Positions 18,874-27,160 of a stretch of DNA of 64,000 nt are shown here, one piece after another. Numbering within the stretch: the stretch's first letter is position 1; each line of letters starts with the position of its first letter. The notes under the pieces are model-generated. The model did no database searches and was not told the origin of the DNA. It saw only the letters and a list, made by a program, of their open reading frames with translations. Source of the DNA: Flavobacterium sp. CFS9 (GTDB taxonomy: Bacteria; Bacteroidota; Bacteroidia; Flavobacteriales; Flavobacteriaceae); assembly GCF_041154745.1 (NCBI RefSeq), contig NZ_AP031573.1, positions 2,542,001 to 2,606,000 of the forward strand, read 5' to 3'. The translations under genes were made by a program, and so were the position numbers.

Positions 18874-19096
18874 TTTTGTACTAGTTTACGTTCTGTTGAT
18901 TAGCAATGTGTCTTTTTGGATTTTAGATTTTTAGATTTTAGATTTTTCAATCGTTAGTCTTTCAATCTTTTAATCACTTAACCCATTTAGATGCTAAACT
19001 ATTTCCTACCTCGATAGGAGAGCAACAACAACTGTGTTTTTTAATTTCAATAAATAATTGATAGTGTCCTGTACCAAATGTACAAGACAGGTAATA
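18874..19096 (-). other. rpsI-rpsB spacer with a 10-base-pair hairpin
   Basis: There is no gene in 223 bases. Next to the rpsI stop, 19065-19074 pairs with 19080-19089 (10 pairs, one G-U on the minus strand) around a 5-base loop; it lacks a T-run. The loop region also reads TACATTTG on the minus strand (19075-19082), which fits a -7 box, so a promoter for rpsB with a leader of about 200 bases is possible. TTTAGATTT words fill 18918-18945. Confidence 0.4.
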
Positions 19097-19483
19097 TTAA
19101 CGTTTAGAGAATTGGAATCTCTTACGAGCTTTCTTCTGACCGAATTTCTTACGCTCAACCATTCTTGGATCTCTAGTTAATAAACCTTCTGGTTTCAAGA
19201 TAGCTCTGTTTTCGATGTTCACTTCACACATTACACGTGCTAATGCCATTCTTACAGCTTCTGCCTGACCAGTTGAACCACCTCCGTAAACGTTTACTTT
19301 TACATCAAAGTTACCAGCATTTTCTGTCATAGATAATGGTTGTAAAACTTTGTATTGTAAAGTTGCAGTTGGAAAGTAAGTTGCGAATTCTTTTTTGTTT
19401 ACAGTGATTTTTCCTGTTCCTTCAGAAACATATACACGTGCAACAGCGGTTTTTCTTCTACCGATTTTGTGAATAACTCCCAT
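19097..19483 (-). CDS. rpsI: 30S ribosomal protein S9
   Basis: A 128-residue S9, full length. IGRRKTAVARVYV near the start, VYGGGSTGQAEAVRMALARV in the core, and the basic tail RKKFGQKKARKRFQFSKR that reaches the P-site tRNA. Its ATG shares one base with the rplM stop codon (TAATG), so it is translationally coupled to rplM. Confidence 0.98.
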   Translation of the reverse strand: MGVIHKIGRRKTAVARVYVSEGTGKITVNKKEFATYFPTATLQYKVLQPLSMTENAGNFDVKVNVYGGGSTGQAEAVRMALARVMCEVNIENRAILKPEGLLTRDPRMVERKKFGQKKARKRFQFSKR

Positions 19484-19938
19484 TACTTAAGATCGTTTAG
19501 GTTAACAGTTCTAGGTTTTTGAGCTCCGTGAGTATGCTCAGCACCTACAACAACATTTAGATTTCTAAAAAGTTCAGCTCCTAATTTGTTTTTAGGTAAC
19601 ATTCCTTTTACAGCTTTTTCTACTAATAATGCAGGATTCTTAGATTGCAATACTTTAGCAGTTAAAGTTCTTTGTCCTCCTGGGTAACCTGTATGACGCA
19701 TGTAAATTTTGTCATTCATTTTTGTACCTGTAAGGTTAATTTTTTCTGAGTTGATAACAATTACGTTATCTCCACAGTCAACGTGCGGTGTGTAACTTGG
19801 TTTGTACTTACCTCTTAAGATCATTGCAACCTTTGAAGCAAGACGACCTAAGTTATGACCTTCAGCATCAACAACAATCCACTCTTTAGTGATAGTGGCT
19901 TTGTTCGCTGAAATTGTCTTGTAGCTTAATGCGTCCAT
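19483..19938 (-). CDS. rplM: 50S ribosomal protein L13
   Basis: A 151-residue L13. Conserved WIVVDAEGHNLGRLASKVAMILRGK and RHTGYPGGQRTLTAK blocks. First gene of the rplM-rpsI operon, behind a near-consensus promoter and a 5'-terminal hairpin. The TAA overlaps the rpsI ATG by one base. Confidence 0.98.
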   Translation of the reverse strand: MDALSYKTISANKATITKEWIVVDAEGHNLGRLASKVAMILRGKYKPSYTPHVDCGDNVIVINSEKINLTGTKMNDKIYMRHTGYPGGQRTLTAKVLQSKNPALLVEKAVKGMLPKNKLGAELFRNLNVVVGAEHTHGAQKPRTVNLNDLK

Positions 19939-19961
19939 AATATTATTTTAATTAAACATTC

Positions 19962-19981
19962 CATCCCCAATAAAGGGGATG
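19962..19981 (-). promoter_or_regulatory. Hairpin at the 5' end of the rplM-rpsI transcript
   Basis: CATCCCC / GGGGATG around a 6-base loop, seven perfect pairs. It starts right after the -7 box and ends about 23 bases before rplM. Its place and GC content, unusual in this AT-rich spacer, suggest an autoregulatory r-protein leader, or protection of the 5' end. Confidence 0.55.
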
Positions 19982-20012
19982 CAAAAGTACAATTAATTAT
20001 TTTAAAACCAAA
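19982..20012 (-). promoter_or_regulatory. Near-consensus promoter for rplM-rpsI
   Basis: On the minus strand TTTG (20009-20012) and TACTTTTG (19982-19989) are 19 bases apart, matching the Bacteroidota TTTG-N19-TAnnTTTG housekeeping promoter. Confidence 0.85.
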
Positions 20013-20072
20013 TACCTGAAAAGAATATTTTATCTGCTGAAAATCAGGACATCAGTTTTCGATTTAAAACCA

Positions 20073-20112
20073 TAAAAAAAACCACCTTCACAAAGTAGTG
20101 CAAAGATGGTTC
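20073..20112 (-). terminator. Terminator after the ferritin-like genes
   Basis: On the minus strand AACCATCTT ... AAGGTGGTT (one mismatch) is followed by eight T residues, about 21 bases past the stop of the 20133 gene. Confidence 0.75.
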
Positions 20113-20132
20113 AATATTTAGAATTGTTTGTA

Positions 20133-20945
20133 CTAAACAATAAATAAATTGGCAATATCAACGACCTGTTGTGTCGTAAGCGGCTCATCATAAGCTTCTG
20201 ATCCTGCAGCAGCTCCAAACGAAGCTGCGGTGTTGAATCCTGCCTGTACGGTAACGCCTTCGCCATCGTAGACAGCTTGTGTTGCGGCAGGCATTCCTGC
20301 GCCTCTCTCACTGTTAGAGATCCATCCTTTTAATCCTCTTAATCGTCGTACTTCAGAAGCATGACGGGCTTCTACAGAGTGAATCTGTAATGCGGCAGTC
20401 AATAAATCCGGTGTAGTGATTAAATTTGCTGCCTGACCTTTGTAGGCTCTAACACCTGTATCTTCAAAGGCTTGTGCTAGTGCCAAAAAGGTTGGGTAGT
20501 CATGAAACGGATCAAAAGCTCCTCCAACGGTAAAGTCAAAAGTAGGTTTAGGAACAAAGTTGGGACTCATTGTACCGCCCAGTCCTTTTATTAAAAAAGC
20601 AACGTGATCTGACTCGTGCGCAGCTATTTGCTGGAAAACTTTCAAATCGCGTCCCCCATTTTCTCCTGCCGGAATCACACCTGAATCTAATGCCATGGCA
20701 TAAAATTCGTTTTCCAGATATTCTAAAGTTAAGGCAAACTGCAGAGCTCCGATTGGAGTTGCCGGTGTTGCGGTAATGTCTTTTGCTAGTGCTTTGTTCG
20801 CCATTGCAGATAATCCGAAAGGGATTGAGGCATAAGCCAGTGTTTTTCCAATATTTCCAAACTGATTAAAACTGTCTCTTCTTGAACCAGTGCTTCTCAT
20901 CAAGCTATCATCAGTAAACGTTTCTATAAATTTTAAAATATTCAT
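20133..20945 (-). CDS. Exported ferritin-like domain protein
   Basis: A 270-residue protein with a four-helix ferritin-like domain (PF13668 type) over about residues 65-215. Candidate metal-binding motifs in order are LEYLENEFY, HESDHVAFL, FEDTGVRAYKG and SVEARHASEV. The N-terminal SRRDSF followed by a hydrophobic stretch (ASIPFGLSAMANKALA) looks like a twin-arginine-type signal, predicting export after folding. It lies 26 bases after a second, related gene, probably as a two-gene operon. Metal oxidation or storage is inferred from the fold only. Confidence 0.85.
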   Translation of the reverse strand: MNILKFIETFTDDSLMRSTGSRRDSFNQFGNIGKTLAYASIPFGLSAMANKALAKDITATPATPIGALQFALTLEYLENEFYAMALDSGVIPAGENGGRDLKVFQQIAAHESDHVAFLIKGLGGTMSPNFVPKPTFDFTVGGAFDPFHDYPTFLALAQAFEDTGVRAYKGQAANLITTPDLLTAALQIHSVEARHASEVRRLRGLKGWISNSERGAGMPAATQAVYDGEGVTVQAGFNTAASFGAAAGSEAYDEPLTTQQVVDIANLFIV

Positions 20946-20971
20946 AATTTCTAAGTTTTAGCTTGTTAAGA

Positions 20972-21718
20972 TTAAGGTAAGTATTTGGCTGTGAATTTTG
21001 TGGTAATGAAGCCTCCTGCAATGGGTAGAATTTTGGAAGGATCCTGAGCAACATCCAAACCGGTACTTGCGTTTACAATATCATCGCCGGCAAAATCCTT
21101 AGAGTTAGGATTGATTAAGCTTCTGATAGCTGAGGCGTGTCTGGCTTCTACCGAAACAATTTTTCCGGCTAAAAGTAAATAATCAGCACTTTTAATTAGC
21201 TTTCCTGCTCCATTATAAGCGGCAACTCCGGTATCTTCAAGAGCTTTTGCTGTCGCAAGAACCTCGGTACGGCTGTTGAAATTTAAAGAACCATAGTTAA
21301 AAGCCAAGGAGGGAAGCAATTGAGAACTTGGGTCAGGAAGTGCTCCTGTTAAGGCGGCCTTGAAAAAATCCCTGTGAATGACTTCGTGATGATACAAGTC
21401 TGTTAATACCTGACGTTCGATAGGATTAAAAGTAACATTAAAGCTTGTTGAGTTTACGACTTTAGTATAAAAATCGGCTTCCAGCTGTTCCAGAGCATAC
21501 GCGTAGGTCAGTACTCCAAAATCGCCGGACCCTAAATCAAAGACTCCGTTTCTGATTCCGGGCAGCGTAGTGTCTTCCATATCATCGTCATTGTCGTTAT
21601 CGCTGCACCCGGCCATAAGAAGGCCTGCGCCAACTAATGTTAGGCCGCTGAGCTTAAGAAAGCTCCTTCTGTTGTTCAATGAAGGATCAACTTCATGAAT
21701 TTTAACTTCGTTTTTCAT
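20972..21718 (-). CDS. Tat-exported ferritin-like lipoprotein
   Basis: A 248-residue paralog of the next gene. The signal NNRRSFLKLSG plus the lipobox LLMAGC predicts Tat export and lipid anchoring, followed by an Asp/Asn-rich linker (SDNDNDDDMEDD-like). The ferritin-like domain has LEQLEADFY, HHEVIHRDFF, LEDTGVAAYNG and SVEARHASAI. I chose ATG 21718 over a TTG two codons upstream. The pair would place two diiron-type domains in the periplasm, one anchored and one soluble. Confidence 0.85.
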   Translation of the reverse strand: MKNEVKIHEVDPSLNNRRSFLKLSGLTLVGAGLLMAGCSDNDNDDDMEDTTLPGIRNGVFDLGSGDFGVLTYAYALEQLEADFYTKVVNSTSFNVTFNPIERQVLTDLYHHEVIHRDFFKAALTGALPDPSSQLLPSLAFNYGSLNFNSRTEVLATAKALEDTGVAAYNGAGKLIKSADYLLLAGKIVSVEARHASAIRSLINPNSKDFAGDDIVNASTGLDVAQDPSKILPIAGGFITTKFTAKYLP

Positions 21719-21842
21719 AATCAAGGATTTTAAAAGGTTAAAAGCATGTATTCAGGTATTAACGAAATTTTAAGGCTTGCGGTTTTGAAAAAGAAGTTAA
21801 TTTTAAAAAACACTCTGAAATTTTAAATAGGATAAGGTGTTT

Positions 21843-21875
21843 TTTGTTTTATTTTAGGTAATTCTACTATATTTG
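21843..21875 (+). promoter_or_regulatory. Promoter of the LacI-type regulator
   Basis: TTTG at 21843-21846 and TATATTTG at 21868-21875, spacer 21 bases. ATG follows at 21903. The 178-base region is shared with the divergent ferritin-like operon. Confidence 0.65.
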
Positions 21876-21902
21876 TATTAATTACATAAAATTTATTTTT
21901 AA

Positions 21903-22931
21903 ATGAAAGCTAAAGCAACTCTAAAGCAAATTGCGAAGGAACTGGGTGTTTCTGTATCGACTGTTTCTAAGGCATTGAATGATAGCCCGGAGATCAGTGA
22001 GCAAACAAAGGTGAAGATTAAGGAGTATGCCAAACTCAAAAATTATAAACCGAATGTTATTGGTTTGAATTTAAAGAATCGTAAAACCAAAACAATAGGT
22101 GTAATTATACCTAATATACTTAACTCCTTTTTTGCAAAGGTTTTTAGTGGTATCGAAAAAGTAGCCGATAAAAAAGGATATAATGTAATTACTTGTATTT
22201 CGAACGAATCTCTGGAAAAAGAAGTTCATACGCTTGAAATGTTAAGCAATGGAACGATTGACGGATTTATATTGTCAGTATCTGAAGAAGCGCAAAAATT
22301 AGAAGATTACGGTCATTTCTCGGCGATCATCGCTGATGGAACTCCTATTGTGATGTTTGACAGAATAGCAGACGGAGTAGAATGCGACAAAGTAATAGTA
22401 GACGATTTTGATTCTGCTTTAAATTCAACACAGCATTTAATTGATTTAGGATGCAAAAATATAGCGCTGATTTCGTCAGTAGATAATTTGAGCGTTGGGA
22501 AATTAAGAGCCGACGGTTACTTAAAAGCATTAGCAGATAATAATATTCCGGTAAATGAAAATATCATTATTCGTACCGACTCTGAAGATGATATGAAGAG
22601 TAAAATCGATAGCATTTTTGAACATAAAATTGATGCCATTTTTGCTTTAGATGAGAATGATTCGGTGGCTGCTTTACGCGTAAGCCTGAAAAAAGGATAC
22701 AAAGTTCCGGAAGATATTTCAATTATAGGTTTTGCAGATGGAATTCTGGCTTCAAGACGTTTGTCGCCAAGTTTAACAACGGTGAGCCAGCATGGAGTGG
22801 AAATAGGCGAGGTCGCAGCCAGACAGTTAATCAAACGTTTGGAGGAGGAATCTGAAGAAGAAACATCAGATTATGAAACAATCGTTATCAAAACAAAACT
22901 GAAAGAACGAGAGTCTACGAGAAAAGCTTAA
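21903..22931 (+). CDS. LacI family transcriptional regulator
   Basis: A 342-residue regulator. The N-terminal helix-turn-helix and hinge are clear (TLKQIAKELGVSVSTVSKALND, then LKNRKTKTIGVIIPNI), followed by a periplasmic-binding-protein-like effector domain (GYNVITCISN ... SIIGFADG ... TTVSQHGVEIGEVAARQLI). Effector and targets are unknown: no sugar-use genes are adjacent. A strong terminator follows at 22939. Confidence 0.95.
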   Translation: MKAKATLKQIAKELGVSVSTVSKALNDSPEISEQTKVKIKEYAKLKNYKPNVIGLNLKNRKTKTIGVIIPNILNSFFAKVFSGIEKVADKKGYNVITCISNESLEKEVHTLEMLSNGTIDGFILSVSEEAQKLEDYGHFSAIIADGTPIVMFDRIADGVECDKVIVDDFDSALNSTQHLIDLGCKNIALISSVDNLSVGKLRADGYLKALADNNIPVNENIIIRTDSEDDMKSKIDSIFEHKIDAIFALDENDSVAALRVSLKKGYKVPEDISIIGFADGILASRRLSPSLTTVSQHGVEIGEVAARQLIKRLEEESEEETSDYETIVIKTKLKERESTRKA

Positions 22932-22938
22932 TAAACAG

Positions 22939-22970
22939 AAAACCATCAGTTGCAACTGATGGTTTTTTTT
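22939..22970. terminator. Terminator between LacI regulator and small membrane protein
   Basis: Perfect inverted repeat AACCATCAG / CTGATGGTT with a short loop, then eight T residues. Confidence 0.9.
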
Positions 22971-22974
22971 ATGT

Positions 22975-23352
22975 TTAAAGTAAAAGTAAAAGAATAAATG
23001 CTACTAGAAAAAATAATAGTATTCTGAATTTCTTTTGTTGTTCTGCTTTACGCAAATAGCCCTCTTTTTCTAAATCCCAGGCGAATATAATTTCTATAAG
23101 TGTTTCTCCTAAATTAAATATAAAGTCAAAAATACTGTAACTTTCTCTGGAAATTTTTAACGCCTTAAGGTTTTCCTTTCTGTTTTCTACATATTTTGCC
23201 TGATCTATTAATTTAAAATTGACTTTTCGGGTATAGAGTTCGTCAATTGCTAATTTGTATGCCAGGGGATTCCATTTTTTTGGAGCTCCTGCTATCGCCA
23301 GTAATTCCTTTGTTGTTCTGCTTTTAATAGGCGGCTTAAAATCGTCTGTCAT
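22975..23352 (-). CDS. Small tail-anchored membrane protein, unknown function
   Basis: A 125-residue protein I do not recognise. It is basic and helical, with a KRTTKELLAI-like N-terminal segment (SRTTKELLAIAG), an amphipathic stretch near residues 73-90, and one hydrophobic segment at the extreme C-terminus (about 109-125, ending in five leucines). That predicts a tail-anchored protein with its body in the cytoplasm. It lies 48 bases upstream of polA on the same strand and may be co-transcribed with it. Confidence 0.65.
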   Translation of the reverse strand: MTDDFKPPIKSRTTKELLAIAGAPKKWNPLAYKLAIDELYTRKVNFKLIDQAKYVENRKENLKALKISRESYSIFDFIFNLGETLIEIIFAWDLEKEGYLRKAEQQKKFRILLFFLVAFILLLLL

Positions 23353-23400
23353 ATAAATTTAAGGCAAAATCTAAAATCAACACTCTGAAATCTAAAATTA

Positions 23401-26247
23401 TTAATGTGCAGCCAGCCAGTCTTTACCCATTCCAAGTTCAACTTCTAATGGAACAGCCATGGTAAAGGCGTTTTCCATTTCGTGTTTGATCATAGGCTGG
23501 ATTTTTTCGAGTTCGTCATTGTGAACATCGAACACAAGCTCATCATGTACCTGAAGCAGCATTTTAGATTTCCAGTTTTCGTCTTTTAGTTTTTTATGAA
23601 TGTTGATCATGGCAATTTTAATCACATCGGCAGCGCTTCCCTGGATGGGAGCATTTACAGCATTTCGTTCAGCAGCACTTCTAACAACGGCATTTGCCGA
23701 ATTGATGTCTTTTAAATAACGACGACGGCCTAAAATAGTTTGTACATATCCTTTTTCACGAGCAAATTCAATTTGTTCTGAAATATAAGATTTCAGTCTT
23801 GGATATGTTTTGTAGTAAGCTTCGATCAGAGCGGCACTCTCGCTGCGGGATAAAGAAGTCTGATTGCTCAGTCCGAAAGCAGAAACCCCGTAGATAATTC
23901 CGAAGTTAACCGTTTTGGCATTACTTCTTTGTTCGCGGGAAACTTCATCCAAAGGCACATCAAAAACTTTGGCTGCAGTGGCTTTGTGAATGTCTTCTCC
24001 GTTTTTAAAAGCAGCAATCATATTTTCTTCACCACTTAAAGCGGCAATAATTCTTAATTCGATCTGCGAGTAATCGGCAGAGATTAAAGTATAGTTTTCA
24101 TCACGTGCAACAAAAGCTTTACGAATCTGACGCCCTCTTTCGGTACGAATAGGTATATTCTGTAAATTCGGATTGTTAGAGCTCAAACGTCCTGTTGCGG
24201 CAACTGTTTGCATATAATCCGTATGAACGCGCTGTGTTTTTTTGTCTACCTGTTCCGGTAAAGCCAGTATATAAGTGCTTTGTAATTTCACCATTTGACG
24301 CCAGTCTAAAATTTCTTTTACGATTGGATTGTCGTTGGCTAAATAGGTTAAAACTTCTTCTCCGGTAGCATATTGACCGGTTTTGGTTTTCTTTTGTTTT
24401 GCTCCTCCAATTTTAAGCTTGTCGAACAAAATGTCACCCAGCTGTTTAGGAGAAGCCAGATTGAATTTTTCTCCGGCAGTTTCGTATATGTTTTGTTCCA
24501 GAGCTTTGATTTCAATATCCATTTCTTTAGACATCGCTTTTAAAAACTCCACGTCCAGACGAATTCCTTCTGTTTCCATATCGGCCAAAACACTTACTAA
24601 TGGAATCTCGATGTCATCAAATAGTTTCTTAGTCTCGGTTTTGTCTAGCTCTGTAGTGAAAATTTCTTTCAGTTGTAAAGTGATGTCAGCATCTTCTGCG
24701 GCATATTCCTTGATGTCTTCCAGGGCTACATCGCGCATTGAAATCTGATTTTTCCCTTTTTTGCCAATCAATTCCTCAATTGGTTTTGGAGCATATTTCA
24801 AATACGTTTCCGATAAAATATCCATGTTATGACGCATATCCGGATTGATCAGATAGTGCGCAATCATGGTATCGAAAAGTTTTCCTTTTACAGTTATGCC
24901 ATAATTAGAAAGGATTTTTAAATCGTATTTTAAATTCTGACCTATTTTCTCAATGCTTTCATTCTCAAAGAAAGGTCTGAATTTTTCAATTAAAACCTGA
25001 GCTTCTTCCTGACTTTCCGGAAACGGAACATAAAAAGCTTTTCCTTTTTCGTAAGAGAATGCAATACCCACTAACTCGGCGTGCAAAGCATCTAAACCGG
25101 TAGTTTCGGTATCAAAACAAACAGAAGTCTGGTTTTGCAGGTTCTGTAAAAGTAATTTTATTCCCAAATCTCCCTGAATCGCCTGATAGGAGTGAGGAGT
25201 ATTTTCTAAAGTATTGTAAAAAGAAGTTCGGGCTGTTTCTGTAGACTCTTCTGTAGATCCTCCTCCAAAAAGATCAAACTGATCTTCATTTTTAGGCTGT
25301 GGTTTTTTATACAATTTAGCGTCAGAAACTGGTGTTGAAGCTGTCGATTCTTCTCCGCCGCCCGTTTTAAACAAATTGTCAAATTGTTCGGCCATTCGTC
25401 TGAATTCCAATTCCTGAAAGATAGCTTCGGTTTTTTCAATGTCAGGACGCGTTAATTCATAATCGTTTTCATCAAAAGTTACCGGGCAGTCTAGTAAGAT
25501 AGTAGCCAGTTTTTTAGACAATAATCCTTTCTCTTTATTAGCCTCAATATTCTCCTTCATTTTTCCTTTCAGCTTGTCTGTATTCGCTAATAGGTTTTCC
25601 ATTGTACCAAATTCCTTAAGAAGTTTCTTGGCTGTTACTTCACCAACTCCCGGAAGTCCAGGAATATTATCGGCAGCATCACCCATCATCCCAAGGAAAT
25701 CAATCACCTGTTCCGGACGTTCAATTTCGAATTTAGCTAAAACTTCAGGAACTCCCCAAATCTCGATCCCATTCCCCATACGGGCAGGCTTGTACATGAA
25801 GATGTTTTCAGAAACCAATTGGGCAAAATCCTTATCCGGAGTTACCATAAAAACTTTATAGTTCTGTTTTTCTGCTTGTTTGGCGATAGTTCCAATTAAA
25901 TCGTCAGCTTCAAAACCTGACTCTTCGATAATCGGAATGTGCATGGCTTTTAACAATTCACATATATAAGGAACCGCAATTTTTATAGCCTCCGGTGTTA
26001 CATCACGATTGGCTTTGTATTCCGGGAACATTTCGTTACGCAAAGTACTTCCGCCTTTATCAAAAGCTACAGCCAGATGATCCGGTTTTTCACGTTTGAT
26101 AACATCCAAGAGCGAATTCATGAATCCCATGATCGCCGAGGTATCCATTCCTTTAGAGTTAATCCTTGGATTTTTTATGAAGGCATAATAGCCGCGAAAT
26201 ATTAAAGCGTAAGCATCAAGTAGAAAAAGGCGTTTTTGTGACGACAT
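23401..26247 (-). CDS. polA: DNA polymerase I
   Basis: A 948-residue Pol I with all three domains: N-terminal 5'-3' exonuclease (LLDAYALIFRGYYAF, SGFEADDLIGT, GVPEV near 170, GLPGVGEVTAKKLL), 3'-5' exonuclease with an intact DxE (CFDTETTGLDALHAELVGIA near 378), and polymerase (motif A SADYSQIELRI, O-helix RSNAKTVNFGIIYG, motif C QVHDELVFDV). Proofreading therefore looks functional. A TAACTTTG box lies at 26273-26280. Confidence 0.98.
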   Translation of the reverse strand: MSSQKRLFLLDAYALIFRGYYAFIKNPRINSKGMDTSAIMGFMNSLLDVIKREKPDHLAVAFDKGGSTLRNEMFPEYKANRDVTPEAIKIAVPYICELLKAMHIPIIEESGFEADDLIGTIAKQAEKQNYKVFMVTPDKDFAQLVSENIFMYKPARMGNGIEIWGVPEVLAKFEIERPEQVIDFLGMMGDAADNIPGLPGVGEVTAKKLLKEFGTMENLLANTDKLKGKMKENIEANKEKGLLSKKLATILLDCPVTFDENDYELTRPDIEKTEAIFQELEFRRMAEQFDNLFKTGGGEESTASTPVSDAKLYKKPQPKNEDQFDLFGGGSTEESTETARTSFYNTLENTPHSYQAIQGDLGIKLLLQNLQNQTSVCFDTETTGLDALHAELVGIAFSYEKGKAFYVPFPESQEEAQVLIEKFRPFFENESIEKIGQNLKYDLKILSNYGITVKGKLFDTMIAHYLINPDMRHNMDILSETYLKYAPKPIEELIGKKGKNQISMRDVALEDIKEYAAEDADITLQLKEIFTTELDKTETKKLFDDIEIPLVSVLADMETEGIRLDVEFLKAMSKEMDIEIKALEQNIYETAGEKFNLASPKQLGDILFDKLKIGGAKQKKTKTGQYATGEEVLTYLANDNPIVKEILDWRQMVKLQSTYILALPEQVDKKTQRVHTDYMQTVAATGRLSSNNPNLQNIPIRTERGRQIRKAFVARDENYTLISADYSQIELRIIAALSGEENMIAAFKNGEDIHKATAAKVFDVPLDEVSREQRSNAKTVNFGIIYGVSAFGLSNQTSLSRSESAALIEAYYKTYPRLKSYISEQIEFAREKGYVQTILGRRRYLKDINSANAVVRSAAERNAVNAPIQGSAADVIKIAMINIHKKLKDENWKSKMLLQVHDELVFDVHNDELEKIQPMIKHEMENAFTMAVPLEVELGMGKDWLAAH

Positions 26248-26272
26248 AAGTACAATTTATCAATTCAATTTT

Positions 26273-26280
26273 CAAAGTTA
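26273..26280 (-). promoter_or_regulatory. polA promoter -7 box
   Basis: The minus strand reads TAACTTTG, 26 bases before the polA ATG. Confidence 0.5.
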
Positions 26281-26473
26281 CGAATATCACTATAATATTA
26301 GGGAAGAAAATGCTTTGTTATTTGTTATTGATTCAGATGTCAATAGCTTATAGCTCTAAATTCCGTAAAACAATGCGACTTTAGTATGGGGCGTCGATCT
26401 TGAAGCAGTAGTAAGGCGAGCTTCAGGTTGCTTTTTTATAAATTAAAGTTAAAATTTGAATAGAGCATGGTTT
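26281..26473. other. Gene-free spacer between polA and the lysine-rich peptide genes
   Basis: About 190 bases with no supported gene. One hairpin, GAAGC (26403-26407) / GCTTC (26420-26424), is followed by a T-run at 26431-26436. It could end a short RNA on the plus strand, but no matching promoter is clear. Confidence 0.3.
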
Positions 26474-26508
26474 CTTCATTTTGTCTTCATATTACGAGGG
26501 TAAATTTG
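26474..26508 (+). promoter_or_regulatory. Promoter with CTTCAT direct repeats (response-regulator-type box)
   Basis: CTTCAT occurs at 26474-26479 and 26485-26490, an 11-base period, then exactly 10 bases later the -7 box TAAATTTG (26501-26508). The repeats overlap the -33 region (TTTG 26480-26483). OmpR-family regulators typically bind such direct repeats one helical turn apart. The same layout is found at 29213-29247. Confidence 0.7.
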
Positions 26509-26549
26509 ATCTGTAAAATAAAAGGTATTAATATAAAAATGTAGAAATC

Positions 26550-26732
26550 ATGAGAAATTTATTGATGTTATTAGTAGCAGTTTTAGGAACAAGCGTTATG
26601 GTACATGCATTTCCTGCTAAAGATGTTAAAGCAGCTCCTGCAAAAGAAGTAAAAGCAACCAAACATCCTAAACACAAAGCGGATAAAAAAGTAAAAGCAG
26701 CAAAAACAGCAGCTCCAAAAGCAAAAAGTTAA
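26550..26732 (+). CDS. Small secreted lysine-rich protein, copy 1
   Basis: A 60-residue protein: a signal peptide of about 20 residues (LLMLLVAVLGTSVM, cleavage near VHA) and a mature part made of Lys, Ala, Pro and His (EVKATKHPKHKADKKVKAAK). The mature chain would be about 40 residues, strongly basic and disordered. It is a paralog of the proteins at 26780 and 29291, with the shared signal peptide and a KADKK core. Its composition recalls the acid-shock protein Asr of enterobacteria, but no homology is claimed. Function unknown. Confidence 0.75.
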   Translation: MRNLLMLLVAVLGTSVMVHAFPAKDVKAAPAKEVKATKHPKHKADKKVKAAKTAAPKAKS

Positions 26733-26779
26733 GACAGTAGTAAGAATAAAATAAAAGACACCAATTTAAATTAAAAGTT

Positions 26780-26971
26780 ATGAAAAATCTAGTAATGTTA
26801 CTCGTGGCAGTTTTAGGAACAAGTGTTATGGTTAGTGCACAAACAACTCCGGCACCAACAGCTCCTGCAAAAGAAGTGAAAGCAACTAAACATCACAAAA
26901 ACAAAGCCGATAAAAAAATGAAATCGCAAAAAAGCGAAGCTCCAAAAGCAGAAACAACTAAAATGAAGTAG
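26780..26971 (+). CDS. Small secreted lysine-rich protein, copy 2
   Basis: A 63-residue paralog 47 bases after copy 1, in the same transcript. The signal peptide is nearly identical (LVMLLVAVLGTSVMVSAQTT), and the mature region has the same EVKATKHHKNKADKKMK core with a TKMK end. No promoter of its own is seen. A terminator follows at 27054. Confidence 0.75.
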   Translation: MKNLVMLLVAVLGTSVMVSAQTTPAPTAPAKEVKATKHHKNKADKKMKSQKSEAPKAETTKMK

Positions 26972-27053
26972 GGAGAATTGTTTTCGTTTTGCTTTCAAAG
27001 AATTGTATATGGGGCAAAACAGAAGTAATGATTATGAGAATGCGGTTGAAGAG

Positions 27054-27082
27054 AGCCGGTAAAGAAATTTACTGGCTTTTTT
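27054..27082 (+). terminator. Terminator after lysine-rich copies 1-2
   Basis: AGCCGGTAAA / TTTACTGGCT with a GAAA loop and one G-U pair, then seven T residues. Confidence 0.85.
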
Positions 27083-27160
27083 TATTCGTTAAATTTTTCA
27101 ATAATGCGCAGCAATGCTTTTTATAATTGCTTAAATTTAGTTGCGCTTAAAAGCTGAATT

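Noticed and set aside
26474..26490. CTTCAT repeats considered as a possible ECF sigma promoter
   Set aside because: They sit at the -33 region of a normal TAnnTTTG promoter with an 11-base period, which fits an activator site better than a sigma element.
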